Assembly: GCA_944385105.1 (NCBI GenBank)
Contig: CALWVR010000006.1
Coordinates: 1 to 64,000, forward strand
Origin: an uncultured Clostridia bacterium
GTDB lineage: Bacteria; Bacillota; Clostridia; Oscillospirales; Acutalibacteraceae
DNA length: 64,000 nt
Direction: 5' to 3'
Shown here: in pieces, positions 32,899 through 43,615 of the stretch
How positions within the stretch are numbered: position 1 is the stretch's first letter
Layout: the number at the start of each line of letters is the position of its first letter
Translations under genes and position numbers: made by a program
Notes under the pieces: model-generated
Database searches by the model: none
What the model was told of the DNA's origin: nothing
What the model saw: the letters and a program-made list of their open reading frames with translations, nothing else

Positions 32899-34306
32899 AT
32901 GCAAAGGGAAATCATAAAAATAAAGCCCGACTTTTATGCATTACCAATTATAAAAAAGTAGCAGCCTACGCAAGAGTATCAAGTGGCAAAGATGCAATGC
33001 TTCATTCTTTGCCTGCATAGATAAGCTACTATAGTGAATTTATTCAAAAAAATCCTCAGTGGGAGTATGTTGGTGTTTATGTAGATGAGGCTAAAACGGG
33101 AACTAAAGATAACAAACAAGAATTTCAAAGACTAATATCCGACTGCAAGCAGGGCAAGATTGATATGATAATCACTAAATGCATATCAAGGTTTGCGAGA
33201 AATACACTGACTGTGCTGGAAAAAGTACGAGAACTTAAGAGTCTTGGTATCGACGTGTATTTTGAAAAGGAAAACATCTATACATTAGATTCAAAAGGAG
33301 AATTGTTAATAACAATAATGAGTTCGCTTGCACAGGAAGAGTCAAGGTCAATAAACGAAAATGTTACATGGGGACAACGTAAGAGATTTGCAGACGGAAA
33401 AGTAAGTCTTCCATACAAACATTTTCTAGGTTATGAAAAAGGAGAAGACGGGGTTCCGAAAGTCGTGGAAAAAGAAGCTAAAATTGTCAGATTAATTTAT
33501 AGGTTGTTCCTTGAAGGTAAAACTATATCAGCGATTTCAACGTATCTAACCAAAAAATACCTACTCCAGCTGGCAAAGAAAAGTGGACTACGAGTACAGT
33601 TAAAAGTATTCTTACAAATGAAAAATATAAGGGTGATGCACTTTTGCAGAAATGTTATACAGTTGATTTTTTAACAAAGAAGAAAAAGAAAAACAATGGT
33701 GAAATGCCTCAATATTACGTAAAGAATAGTCACTAAGCGATTATTTCTCCTGAAATATATGATTTAGTTCAAAATGAAATAAAGGAGAGAAAATTGTCTA
33801 AATGTGGTCACAGCAGCATGAGTCTATTCTCAAGTAAGATTGCTTGTGGCGAGTGTGGAGGATTTTATGAAAGCCTTTAACAATTTGATTGAGAATAAAG
33901 AGTCAATTATAAAGGATTGCGAAGAAGTGATTTTAGGTCTTATTGATACCAAGGCGATAGACGATGAGATTATAAAACTTGAAGAAGAGTGCGAAGTAAT
34001 AGTGGAGCTTATAAAGTATTTGATATACGAGAATGCAAGAAAGCCTATGAACCAAGATGAATATAATAAAAAATACAACTTTTATACTAATAGGTATGAG
34101 ACAGCCAAAGATAAGCTCGCTAAAGCCAAAGAGAAAAACAGGAATTAATAGTTCGCCATGACAAGATAGATGCATTTATAAACCATCTTAATTTAAATGA
34201 TAATCTTTTATCTGAGTTTAATGAATCACTTTGGTATGCCACGGTAGATAAAGCTATAGTTAATACGAATGTAACATTACATTTTAATTTTAAAAATGAG
34301 AATTAA
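32899..34306 (+). pseudogene. Large serine recombinase, multiply broken
   Basis: Starts at ATG 32899 after AAGGAGG. In shifting frames it reads VAAYARVSSGKDAMLHSL (catalytic serine motif), then a TAG where glutamine is expected (before ISYYSEFIQ). It continues with DEAKTGTKDNKQEFQRLI, TKCISRFARNT and AQEESRSINENV to [10 protein letters not shown], shifts to [18 protein letters not shown] and KNSH followed by a stop, and reaches the zinc-ribbon start IACGECGGFY. There it jumps by deletion to a C-terminal coiled coil (KAFNNLIENKESII). It was the integration enzyme of a mobile element; at least four lesions make it inactive. Confidence 0.85.
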
Positions 34307-34487
34307 ATAAGAATAATGAATAAACAAAAGGAATTATAAAATAGCCGAAAGACTATGCTATAATCCCTTTTTTATTTTGCCTGACTAATTGTTTTTCCAG
34401 TTATATTGTTTTATAATATTAATTATCGAAGTATATATAATAATTAGAAACATCACATTAGTATGAAAAATAGGAAGGAGATTATAA

Positions 34488-35228
34488 ATGGCTATTAAAC
34501 AAACAGCAGGCAGAAATCAGCTGGGAGATTTTGCTCCTAAATTTGCACAACTGAATGACGATGTACTTTTCGGAGAAGTTTGGTCTAGAGAGGATAAGCT
34601 ATCCCTTCGTGATCGTTCTCTTGTTACAGTTGTTGCACTTATGTCCCAAGGACTTACGGATGACTCATTCAAGTACCATTTGATGAGTGCAAAGGCAAAC
34701 GGTATAACAAAAGAAGAGATTGCAGAAATTATAACACACGCCGCTTTTTATGCAGGATGGTCTAAGGCTTGGGCAGCGTTCCACATGGCAAAGGAGATTT
34801 ACAAAGATGATAATTCAAAGGAAGGACATGGCGGATTTTTTGGTTTAGGTGATCCTAATGTGAATTTTGCAAAATATTTTATTGGTAACAGCTACTTAAA
34901 ACCTCTTACTAATCCAAAAGAAACTGTCTTTATCGCCAACGTGACCTTTGAACCGAGCTGCCGGAACAATTGGCATATTCACCATGCGGCAAAAGGTGGA
35001 GGACAAATAATTCTATGCGTTGACGGTGAAGGTTGGTATCAAGAAGAAGGAAAGCCGGCGCAAAGCCTAAAACCGGGTGACGTTGTGACTATCCCTGCAA
35101 ATGTAAAACACTGGCATGGAGCTAAGAAAGACAATTGGTTTAGTCATCTAGCGGTTGAGTGTCCGGGAGAAGGTATCTCTAATGAGTGGTGTGAGCCGGT
35201 CAGTGATAAAGAATATTATAATTTATAA
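34488..35228 (+). CDS. CMD-cupin fusion protein, copy 1
   Basis: 246 residues after GGAAGGAG. The N-terminal carboxymuconolactone decarboxylase-like domain (residues ~15-110) has EEIAEIITHAAFYAGW (His84) but no CxxC, so it is not an AhpD-type peroxidase. The C-terminal cupin has CRNNWHIHHA, then LKPGDVVTIPANVKHWHGA, supplying metal-binding histidines. Such fusions are annotated as CMD/cupin proteins of unsettled function, often beside flavodoxins and aldo/keto reductases as here. Copies lie at 43940 (broken) and 52336. Confidence 0.9.
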   Translation: MAIKQTAGRNQLGDFAPKFAQLNDDVLFGEVWSREDKLSLRDRSLVTVVALMSQGLTDDSFKYHLMSAKANGITKEEIAEIITHAAFYAGWSKAWAAFHMAKEIYKDDNSKEGHGGFFGLGDPNVNFAKYFIGNSYLKPLTNPKETVFIANVTFEPSCRNNWHIHHAAKGGGQIILCVDGEGWYQEEGKPAQSLKPGDVVTIPANVKHWHGAKKDNWFSHLAVECPGEGISNEWCEPVSDKEYYNL

Positions 35229-35272
35229 TCTATAAATTCGCAGTAAATAACTTTTTAAGAGAGCGTGATTTT

Positions 35273-35569
35273 ATGAGTTTGACAGTTAATATTTATTATT
35301 CCGGGGAAAATGGTAATGCTAGAAAATTTGCAGAGGAAATGATTTCAAGTGGAACAGTAGAAAAAATTAAGAGTGAAGAGGGGAATGAAAGATATGAATA
35401 TTTTTTCCCGATGAACAATTCTGAAATGGTTCTATTGATTGACAGATGGAAAAATAAAGAGGCATTAGATTTGCATCATAAGTCCCCCATGATGAAAAAA
35501 ATAGTAGAGCTTCGAGATAAATATAAATTGCACATGAGAGTAGAGCAGTATACAGAATTTTTAAAGTGA
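35273..35569 (+). CDS. Quinol monooxygenase-like (ABM domain) protein
   Basis: 98 residues. The ABM-type ferredoxin-like fold is suggested by MSLTVNIYYSG, YFFPMNNSEMVLLIDRWKN and ALDLHHKSPMMKKIVELRDK. Proteins of this kind act on quinols or reactive aromatic compounds, or degrade haem in related forms. The ribosome binding site is weak (GAGCGTGA), so it may rely on the gene upstream. The same pair CMD-cupin plus ABM recurs at 52336-53373, where the ABM copy is broken. Confidence 0.8.
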   Translation: MSLTVNIYYSGENGNARKFAEEMISSGTVEKIKSEEGNERYEYFFPMNNSEMVLLIDRWKNKEALDLHHKSPMMKKIVELRDKYKLHMRVEQYTEFLK

Positions 35570-35580
35570 GGTGTTTAAAC

Positions 35581-36087
35581 ATGGACTTTGAAACTGTTAT
35601 TAAAAATAGAACAGCAATAAGGAAATTTAAAGGAGATAAGGTGGAAAAAAGCAAGATTACAAAAATATTGAAGGCAGGTAGATTGGCTCCAACTGCGAAA
35701 GATTTACAGCCACAAAAAATATATGTTATTGAATCAGAGGAAGCTTTAAGCAAGATTGATAAAGTTACTCCTTGCAGATATGGGGCACCTATATGTCTGC
35801 TTATATGTTCGGATAAAAATATTGCTTGGAAAAATAACGACTATTCTTCCTATGAATCTGATGCTGCTATTGTTGCGACGCATATGCTTTTGGAAGCGAC
35901 TAACTTGGGACTAGGTAATATTTGGGTTAGGCATTTTGATATTGCAGAAGTTCAGAAGGAGTTTAATTTGCCTTCAAATGTAGTTCCCATCTGTTTAATG
36001 CCACTTGGGTATGCGTCAGATGATTATAAAGAGAGTCCACTTCATAATCAAAGAAAGGAACTAAGCGAAACGACAATATATCTTTGA
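35581..36087 (+). CDS. Nitroreductase family protein
   Basis: 168 residues from ATG 35581, eight bases after GAGGTG. FMN-binding nitroreductase pattern: VIKNRTAIRKFKGDKVEK, LKAGRLAPTAKDLQPQKIYV and EATNLGLGNIWVRHFD. It probably reduces nitro or quinone compounds with NAD(P)H. Directly downstream of the ABM gene and upstream of a flavodoxin, so a redox operon. Confidence 0.9.
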   Translation: MDFETVIKNRTAIRKFKGDKVEKSKITKILKAGRLAPTAKDLQPQKIYVIESEEALSKIDKVTPCRYGAPICLLICSDKNIAWKNNDYSSYESDAAIVATHMLLEATNLGLGNIWVRHFDIAEVQKEFNLPSNVVPICLMPLGYASDDYKESPLHNQRKELSETTIYL

Positions 36088-36149
36088 AAAGATATAACTA
36101 AAATATCTATATACTAAATTTGATTTTTAAAAATTAGGAGGTATACATT

Positions 36150-36629
36150 ATGAAAAAGTCGTTAGTTGCATATTTTTCAGCAAGTGGTGTTACAAAGGAG
36201 TTAGCAGAAGCGCTCTCAAAAGTGGCAAATGCAAATTTGTTTGAGATTAAACCTGCCACCCCTTATACTCAGGCTGATCTTGATTGGACAAATAAAAAAA
36301 GTCGTAGTAGCATAGAAATGAATAATCCTAATTCTCGCCCTGAAATTGCAAATAAAGTAGAAAACATGGCTCAATATGATACTGTATTTATTGGATTCCC
36401 AATTTGGTGGTATGTTGCACCAACTATTATTAATACATTTTTGGAAAGTTATGATTTTTCAGGAAAAACAGTAATACCGTTTGCAACCTCCGGTGGGAGT
36501 GAAATGGGAAAAACAGATGAAGTTCTGAAAAAATGCTGTTCTGAAGCTACTAAATGGAAACCTGGTAAACGTTTTGGAAGCTTTGATATGACCACTTTAA
36601 AAAATTGGGTTGACTCCCTTTCTAAATAA
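36150..36629 (+). CDS. Flavodoxin family protein
   Basis: 159 residues after AGGAGG. FMN phosphate loop YFSASGVTKELAEAL replaces the usual TGNT; then DTVFIGFPIWWYVAPTIINTFLESYDFSGKTVIPFATSGGSEMG, shared by clostridial flavodoxins of this type. Electron carrier or quinone reductase in the cytoplasm. Next to aldo/keto reductases and a nitroreductase. Confidence 0.9.
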   Translation: MKKSLVAYFSASGVTKELAEALSKVANANLFEIKPATPYTQADLDWTNKKSRSSIEMNNPNSRPEIANKVENMAQYDTVFIGFPIWWYVAPTIINTFLESYDFSGKTVIPFATSGGSEMGKTDEVLKKCCSEATKWKPGKRFGSFDMTTLKNWVDSLSK

Positions 36630-36666
36630 GGAATTGTAAATAATAAATAATCAAGGAGGAAGTAAT

Positions 36667-37536
36667 GTGATCTTAAAAGAAGCTTACAAAATGAATAATG
36701 GTTTAGATATTCCTAAATTGGCTCTAGGTACATGGTTTATAGATGATGATAAAGTAGCAGAAGCTATTCGGGAAGCCATCAAAATTGGTTATCGCCACAT
36801 CGATACAGCACAGGCCTACGGAAATGAACGTGGTGTAGGCGAAGGTGTACGTACTTGTGGTGTTTCTCGTGATAAAATTTTTATAACCAGCAAAGTAGCT
36901 GCAGAGCACAAAACATACGAATCAGCTGCTAATTCTATTGATGAAACGCTAAATAAGATGAAACTTGACTATATAGACATGATGATTATTCACAGTCCGC
37001 AACCATGGGCAGAGGTCAATCAGTCTGACAATAGATATTTTGCAGAAAACAGACAGGTTTGGAAAGCTATGGAGGATGCGGTAGAAGCGGGAAAAGTACG
37101 GACAATTGGTATTTCAAATTTTCTTGAAGATGATGTTGACAACATTTTATCAGACTGTAAAATTAGACCGGCGGTAAATCAGATACTTGCTCATATATCA
37201 AATACGCCACTAAAGTTAATTGACTATTGTAAAAATAAAGGGATTCTAGTAGAAGCATATTCTCCTATTGCGCACGGCGAAGCTTTAAAAAATAAGTCAA
37301 TAAAAGAGATGGCTGATAAATATAATGTGAGTATTGCACAGTTGTGTATTAAGTATGACTTACAGCTCGGTATGGTTGTTTTACCTAAAACTTCTAATCC
37401 AGGGCACATGAAGTCTAATGCAGATCTTGACTTTACAATTTCTAATGAAGATATGGAAACGCTCAAACATATAGATCACATAAAAGACTATGGAGAACAT
37501 AGTGTATTCCCTGTCTTTGGAGGGAAATTAACATGA
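36667..37536 (+). CDS. Aldo/keto reductase
   Basis: 289 residues from GTG 36667 after AAGGAGGA (the ATG three bases earlier reads straight into a stop). The catalytic tetrad is Asp46, Tyr51, Lys76 and His109 (RHIDTAQAYGNE, TSKV, IIHSP), all present. The NADPH-site block VVLPKTSNPGHMKSN lies near the end. It reduces aldehydes and ketones. Ends overlapping a broken flavodoxin gene. Confidence 0.92.
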   Translation: MILKEAYKMNNGLDIPKLALGTWFIDDDKVAEAIREAIKIGYRHIDTAQAYGNERGVGEGVRTCGVSRDKIFITSKVAAEHKTYESAANSIDETLNKMKLDYIDMMIIHSPQPWAEVNQSDNRYFAENRQVWKAMEDAVEAGKVRTIGISNFLEDDVDNILSDCKIRPAVNQILAHISNTPLKLIDYCKNKGILVEAYSPIAHGEALKNKSIKEMADKYNVSIAQLCIKYDLQLGMVVLPKTSNPGHMKSNADLDFTISNEDMETLKHIDHIKDYGEHSVFPVFGGKLT

Positions 37537-38019
37537 GTTAGGTTATTGATATATCTTTCTTATACTGGAAATACGAGAATTATCGCTGAATACATTTTAT
37601 AGAAGTTAAGTTGTGATGTGTTGGAACTACATCCGAAAGAGATATATTCAGAAAATTATCAAGAAGTAGTTGGCGAGTATCAGAGCAACGGAAGTGATAA
37701 AAAAATCTGCGAATTAATGCTCTACAGTGTTAACTTAAGTAAATACGATACGCTTATAATTGGAAGTCCTGTGTGGCGGTACACAATTACTCCCGTTATA
37801 CGAGCATTTTTAAAGCAACATTCTTTAACAGGTAAGACAGCTATTCCATTTGCAACAAATGCAGGATGACTAGGTAGAACTTTTAAAGAAATAAAAGAAT
37901 TATGTCCTGATTCAAATGTAAAAGATGAAATGAATATTGTATTTACTGAAAATTACGCTGAACATAAATTAAAAACTCCTAACTCAGAAATAGATGAATG
38001 GCTAAAAAGTATATGTTAA
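37533..38019 (+). pseudogene. Flavodoxin, three lesions
   Basis: ATG 37533 overlaps the previous stop as ATGA. It is immediately broken by a TAG and a frameshift. The correct frame then reads LLIYLSYTGNTRIIAEYIL, TAG at 37600-37602, KLSCDVLELHPKEIY, YDTLIIGSPVWRYTITP, FATNAG, TGA at 37867-37869 (where flavodoxins have Trp), LGRTFKEIKELCP and IDEWLKSIC to TAA 38019. The intact relatives at 36150 and 41897 show the expected sequence. Clearly inactive. Confidence 0.85.
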
Positions 38020-38068
38020 TATATAAGATTATAAACAATAAATTTTTTAATTATAGGAGAGCATAAAA

Positions 38069-38959
38069 ATGGAATATGTAATATTAAACAATGGTGTAAA
38101 AATGCCAAAGTTAGGTTTTGGAGTTTATCAAATCTCCAAAGACGAGTGCAAACAGGCGGTATTAGATGCAATTAAAATCGGCTATAGATCAATTGATACA
38201 GCACAAAGTTATTTTAACGAAGAAGAAGTTGGTGAAGCTATTTCGGAGTGTGGCGTACCTAGAGAAGAGCTATTTATAACTACAAAAGTTTGGATTGACA
38301 ATTATGGATACGAAAAGTGCAAAAAATCAGTCATGGAGTCAATGAGAAAATTAAAAGTAGATTATTTAGACTTAATCCTTTTACATCAACCGTTTGCTGA
38401 TTATTACGGAGCATATAGAGCCTTAGAGGAGTTATACAAGCAAGGTAAAGTAAGATCAATAGGCGTATCTAATTTTTACCCTGATAGATTGTCGGATATT
38501 TGTCTGTTTGAAAGAGAAATTATTCCCCAAGTAAATCAGGTTGAGACTAATCCATTAAATGCTCAAGTAAAAGCAAAAGAAAATATGGAAAAATACGGCG
38601 TTCAAATAGAAGCATGGGCTCCATTTGGAGAAGGAAGAAATAATATGTTCTCAAATCCTGTTTTAAAAGAAATAGGAGATAAATATAATAAATCAGTAGC
38701 TCAGGTTATTTTAAGATGGTTAATGCAAAGAAACATAGTAGCACTTGCTAAGTCAGTACACAAGGAAAGAATGGAGGAAAACTTTAATATCTTTGATTTT
38801 ACTATAAGTGATGAAGATATGAATAAAATAAATAGCTTAGATACTAGTAGCAGCCTGTTTTTCTCACATGCTGACCCTAGTATTGTTGAATGGTTTGACA
38901 AGATGATTGGTGAAAGAAGACATAATCAAGACAGTTCTAAAGAGAAGAAAAAGTGGTAA
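38069..38959 (+). CDS. Aldo/keto reductase
   Basis: 296 residues after AGGAG. The tetrad Asp43, Tyr48, Lys73, His106 is present (SIDTAQSYFNEE, TTKVWI, LLHQPF). It is much closer to the minus-strand copy at 39338 (shared [52 protein letters not shown] type blocks) than to the one at 36667. The two close copies flank repeat R2. The C-terminus has an extra lysine-rich tail. Confidence 0.92.
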   Translation: MEYVILNNGVKMPKLGFGVYQISKDECKQAVLDAIKIGYRSIDTAQSYFNEEEVGEAISECGVPREELFITTKVWIDNYGYEKCKKSVMESMRKLKVDYLDLILLHQPFADYYGAYRALEELYKQGKVRSIGVSNFYPDRLSDICLFEREIIPQVNQVETNPLNAQVKAKENMEKYGVQIEAWAPFGEGRNNMFSNPVLKEIGDKYNKSVAQVILRWLMQRNIVALAKSVHKERMEENFNIFDFTISDEDMNKINSLDTSSSLFFSHADPSIVEWFDKMIGERRHNQDSSKEKKKW

Positions 38960-39093
38960 TTTTTATTAAAGACTAATAATGTTTTTGTTCTATAATTCCG
39001 TGTGTATACTTGCGTACGGTTTGAAGAATAAGTTCAAACTTTCACACGGTTAAAGGTAAAGTGTGCGTTTGTATCAAAAGTTAAGTGATTAGA

Positions 39094-39291
39094 CATAATA
39101 GTACGTATCTTTTGATACATAGAAAAGCCCAGTATTACTGGGCTTTCTTCTTTTTTAGTGCTGGTTTTTTATGTTGTGTTTCTTTTAAGTGCAACCATAT
39201 TTTAAGATTTTTCCTCTAGGGGTGTGCAAAGGGTATGCACTTTTTGAAAAAATCTTCACAGGTGTGTGCATACTTTCACACGGTTTAATTT
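39094..39291 (+). repeat. Island repeat R2
   Basis: Near-full copy of R1, with the same terminator (AAAGCCCAGT/ACTGGGCTTT) and the same end GTGTGTGCATACTTTCACAC. It is preceded by a further CCGTGTG...CACACGG hairpin (38999-39050) and GTATCAAAAGTTAAG, a block also present in R4. It lies between two convergent aldo/keto reductase genes. Confidence 0.85.
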
Positions 39292-39337
39292 CTATCATAA
39301 AATGAATATACTTTGTTTTGAATTACCACAGATTCCC

Positions 39338-40213
<876 letters not shown>

Positions 40214-40244
40214 CTATAAGTGGTTAATATTAAATTTAAATTTA

Positions 40245-41285
40245 TTATAAATATTTATCAAAAAATTCCACGAGCTTTGATATAGCCTGATTTACATATT
40301 CAGGTTTCCAATAAGTTTCAATGTGTGTTGCTCCTTTAATTAAAAACAGTTCTTTGTCTTTAGTTCCGGTAGCTGCCGCAAACACTTTTTCAGTCATATA
40401 AAATGTATCTGCTATACTTCCTGCAATCATTAAGAGCGGTTGATTTATAAGATCAGCATTATCAGAAGCATCAAAACTCATAAGTTCTAAAAGGCTGCTA
40501 ATAGTATAACGAAAAGTCGATTTTGGATGCCTATGAGTTTTTCCATAATAATAGTAGCCATCCTTGTAAAGATCATATGGAAGTTTTTGCGCTTCGCTTT
40601 CAGGCATATTACACATATCTGGTGTATAAAGGACCTCTCCACCTGAAGTTTCCTGAGTGCGTGCTTTAGAAGCCTCAAGAAGTCTTTCCTGAATTGTTTC
40701 AGTTTGACTATCTAAAAAACCATTTCTTCTAACTACGCCAGTGTTAAACATAGAAAGAGTCGCTACGGCCTTAAAGCGTTTATCTGTTTGAACGGCTTTA
40801 ATTGTGTATCCTCCACCACCGCAAATTCCTAAGATTCCAATACGTTCTTGGTCAACGCCGGGATAATGTATAATAATATCGGCCATTCGATGAATGTCTT
40901 CAATCCGATTTGCTGGTTTATCAGTATTTCTTGGGTTACCTTCACTTCCACCTTGATATGAAGCATCTGCCACTATAGAAATGTAACCACTTTCGGCTAG
41001 ATGCTGTGCATATAGACCAGCAACTTGTTCTTTTACTCCGCCGTTTGGATGTGCTACACATATTGCAGAGTATTTTTTGCCATCCCCTTCTTTGTATCCA
41101 GTTGGAGTATAGACGTTGGCAGCAATTTTTAAATCTCGCAGTTTATATGAAATTGGGTGAATATTTACCTGCCCCTGTTTATTTTCCTTAATTGCACCGT
41201 CATACACTAAACCATATGGATTATCATTATGAGTGTTTTCTGCTTTGACTTGTTCAATAGATTTAAATTTAAAAATATTTTCCAT
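40245..41285 (-). CDS. Alpha/beta hydrolase (dienelactone hydrolase-like)
   Basis: 346 residues after GGAGG. Hydrolase fold with KIAANVYTPTGYKEG, CVAHPNGGVKEQVAGLYAQ and the nucleophile elbow GICGGGG (GxCxGG, cysteine in place of serine, as in dienelactone-type hydrolases), then a histidine in KGATHIETYW. No signal peptide. It is a paralog of the 55462 gene, which has GICGFGG. Substrate unknown. Operon with the reductase genes on either side. Confidence 0.88.
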   Translation of the reverse strand: MENIFKFKSIEQVKAENTHNDNPYGLVYDGAIKENKQGQVNIHPISYKLRDLKIAANVYTPTGYKEGDGKKYSAICVAHPNGGVKEQVAGLYAQHLAESGYISIVADASYQGGSEGNPRNTDKPANRIEDIHRMADIIIHYPGVDQERIGILGICGGGGYTIKAVQTDKRFKAVATLSMFNTGVVRRNGFLDSQTETIQERLLEASKARTQETSGGEVLYTPDMCNMPESEAQKLPYDLYKDGYYYYGKTHRHPKSTFRYTISSLLELMSFDASDNADLINQPLLMIAGSIADTFYMTEKVFAAATGTKDKELFLIKGATHIETYWKPEYVNQAISKLVEFFDKYL

Positions 41286-41349
41286 AATAAAGACCTCCAG
41301 CTTAATTTAATATTATTATTTTATAATTAAGTATATAAATTCACATTTC

Positions 41350-41883
41350 CTAAATGGTATTTCCTAATTTGTATGCTTCATTAATAGCTTCTGTTTCTCT
41401 AACTTCACCTTTTTGATAGACACCATCACCATAGATCATACCCTTAACTTGCGCTCCAGGCAAACAGTCAGTAAATCCGCAAAGAGCATCCATCGTACGC
41501 TTCATAAGATGTTTGCCGGCAGCTGCAGTTGAAATAAAATAGAAATTTTTATTGGCTATTTCCGTATAACGAGGCAGAGTTCTGTCAATCATAATTTTCA
41601 TCTGTCCGCACATTGAATAAAAGTAAACTGGTGTTGCAAGTACAATTACATCTGAATCAATTATTTTTTCAAGAAGTTTTGTCATATCATCTTTTTGTAT
41701 ACATACCTTAGTATTTCTGCAAGCGTAGCAAGCCCTGCAAGCACCAATTTTTAAATCTTGCACATAAATTTTTTCTACTCTATGCCCAGCATCGTTTGCT
41801 CCTTTTAAAAATTGATCGCATAGAATATCACTATTACCGTTTTTACGTGGACTACCTGATAGAATTAAAACCTTTTTACTCAT
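41350..41883 (-). CDS. NAD(P)H-dependent FMN reductase, iron-sulfur flavoprotein type
   Basis: 177 residues after GAGGTG. FMN loop LILSGSPRKNGNSD, then the cysteine cluster IGACRACYACRNTKVCIQKDDM, as in clostridial iron-sulfur flavoproteins, and VIVLATPVYFYSMCGQMK. A paralog lies at 54712. It likely reduces quinones or radicals with FMN. Confidence 0.9.
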   Translation of the reverse strand: MSKKVLILSGSPRKNGNSDILCDQFLKGANDAGHRVEKIYVQDLKIGACRACYACRNTKVCIQKDDMTKLLEKIIDSDVIVLATPVYFYSMCGQMKIMIDRTLPRYTEIANKNFYFISTAAAGKHLMKRTMDALCGFTDCLPGAQVKGMIYGDGVYQKGEVRETEAINEAYKLGNTI

Positions 41884-41896
41884 TTAAATCACCTCA

Positions 41897-42598
41897 TTAT
41901 TTTTTATAGCCTAAATCTTTCAGCCAACTTATAATTTTTGTTTCTGAATCTTGAACAGTATTGCGCGAAACCGTAAAACCATTTTTATTTACAGTAGCAT
42001 TAGGTTCAAGTTCTGTGATTACATTTATTGTATGTGAAAAACCGCTGCCTCCATGAGTGTTGAATGGAATAATGGTTTTCCCGGAAAAATCATATTCGTC
42101 AAAGAAAGAATATAAAATCATAGGCATATCACCCCACCAGTTCGGATATCCTACAAAAATCGTATCATACTTGTCCAGATTATCTATGTGACCTTTGATA
42201 ACAGGGCGAAAATTGCGATTTTGCTCGTCTTTTGCTAACTCTACAAGGGTACGGTGGTCGGTTGGATATGGAGTCTCAGGTTCAATACGAAAGATGTCTC
42301 CACCTGTATTTCTCTGAATTACATTAGCAACATACTGTGTATTGCCTAAAACCTCACCGTTTATAATAACAGTGCTGTTTGCTTCTTCACCTGTCATATT
42401 ATTAGGGTTCGTTGTCTCCGGTACGGAAAAATATACAACAAGAGCTTTAGCCTCTGCTGCTTGAGGTTCTGAGCTTATGTTTTCAGTCTTTGATGATTCT
42501 GTTAATTCCTGGCTAACTTCTGGTCCCTTATTGCTATTACAGGCCGTCAAGGCAAACAACATTGTTAATGTAAGCATTGTGACAATTAATCTTTTCAT
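41897..42598 (-). CDS. Flavodoxin lipoprotein
   Basis: 233 residues after AGGAGG. The N-terminus MKRLIVTMLTLTMLFALTAC is a lipoprotein signal with lipobox LTAC (Cys20). Residues 21-50 are a polar linker. The flavodoxin domain starts at ALVVYFSVPETTNPN and has YDTIFVGYPNWWGDMP and NTHGGSGF. An exported flavodoxin anchored outside the membrane would take electrons at the cell surface. Fourteen bases ahead of the next gene, so co-transcribed. Confidence 0.92.
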   Translation of the reverse strand: MKRLIVTMLTLTMLFALTACNSNKGPEVSQELTESSKTENISSEPQAAEAKALVVYFSVPETTNPNNMTGEEANSTVIINGEVLGNTQYVANVIQRNTGGDIFRIEPETPYPTDHRTLVELAKDEQNRNFRPVIKGHIDNLDKYDTIFVGYPNWWGDMPMILYSFFDEYDFSGKTIIPFNTHGGSGFSHTINVITELEPNATVNKNGFTVSRNTVQDSETKIISWLKDLGYKK

Positions 42599-42640
42599 AG
42601 CGCTATCCTCCTATAATTAAAATTATTTCTTATATTATAA

Positions 42641-42674
42641 ACAAATCGAGACTCTTATAGAAGTCTCGATTTGT
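42641..42674. terminator. Hairpin after the LysR gene
   Basis: A perfect 13-bp stem, ACAAATCGAGACT with AGTCTCGATTTGT. It separates the LysR gene from the flavodoxin operon, both on the minus strand. Confidence 0.7.
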
Positions 42675-42712
42675 TTATCAGTATATACTTTAAGGTTATA
42701 ACTTATATCCAT

Positions 42713-43615
42713 TTAAGGGTTCATAATAGACTCAATTGCACAAAGGCAACGTTTTACTGTTTGTGATGGATTAGGTGAGTGAAGTATTCCAAAAGGAATT
42801 GTGTAATCCCATTCTACATGGATGATTTTTAGAAGGGGGTGAACGTTTTCCCAATTATTAACCACCATTAAAATATTATTGCTATTTTCACATTGATTAA
42901 ATACCTCTACATCATAAAAATCAAAATCAACTATATTAATTGTAGGATGCTTTGTGTAGAGATAATCTCTCAATCTGTCTACATAACTGCTCCATCCGCG
43001 ATGCATGAGCATAAGTTTTTCACCGTACAAATCACTAATTGCCAGTTTTGACTTATTTGCTAATCGATGATTAACAGAAACTGCACAGCAAATAGGAGCT
43101 TTCAAAAGCTCTAAACCGCTGCATTTTCGTAAATTAAGCATTGTATCATCAAAGATGCCAATTACAATATCAATGTTTTTACCAAGATTCCTGAGTATTT
43201 CCTTTGCATTCTCTAATGTATTCTCAAAAGGTACAAGCTGAAATTTAATATCAGGACAGTGTTTATGTATTTTCGGCCATAACTCTACTAAAATTTTTGC
43301 TGGGGTCATAGGAGATGTTCCAATACAAATGATATTATTATCTTTTTTCATTGCATTTTGTGCTCTAATTATAGAATCATTACAGTACTGAATGATATAT
43401 TTTGTGTCTTTATAAAATGATTCACCAGCCTTAGTTAAAGTTAGCCCTCGATGTGTCCGACTGAAAAGGCGTACTCCCAAAGTCGATTCTAAAGTATTAA
43501 TTTGTTTAATTACTGCAGTAGGTGTAATATAAGCTTTTTCTGCTGCTTTATTAAAACTGCCTGCATCTGCGACTTTAATAAATGTTTCTAATTGTTGTTT
43601 ATATATGAAGTTCAT
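42713..43615 (-). CDS. LysR family regulator
   Basis: 300 residues. N-terminal winged helix (FIKVADAGSFNKAAEKAYI, TPTAVIKQINTLESTLGVRLFSR) followed by an effector domain (ICIGTSPMTPAKILVEL). GGGG touches the ATG directly, an unusually short spacing, and no better start is seen. It is divergent from the broken CMD-cupin gene at 43940 and is upstream of the redox operon, so it probably controls both. Confidence 0.9.
   Translation of the reverse strand: MNFIYKQQLETFIKVADAGSFNKAAEKAYITPTAVIKQINTLESTLGVRLFSRTHRGLTLTKAGESFYKDTKYIIQYCNDSIIRAQNAMKKDNNIICIGTSPMTPAKILVELWPKIHKHCPDIKFQLVPFENTLENAKEILRNLGKNIDIVIGIFDDTMLNLRKCSGLELLKAPICCAVSVNHRLANKSKLAISDLYGEKLMLMHRGWSSYVDRLRDYLYTKHPTINIVDFDFYDVEVFNQCENSNNILMVVNNWENVHPLLKIIHVEWDYTIPFGILHSPNPSQTVKRCLCAIESIMNP

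Noticed and set aside
810..37869. In-frame TGA where Trp is expected (annealing protein at 810, flavodoxin at 37867), suggesting TGA recoded as Trp.
   Set aside because: Intact genes in the window end in TGA (for example 13274, 19954, 36087, 37536), other broken genes have TAA or TAG in coding positions, and frameshifts accompany the stops. Ordinary pseudogenisation explains all.
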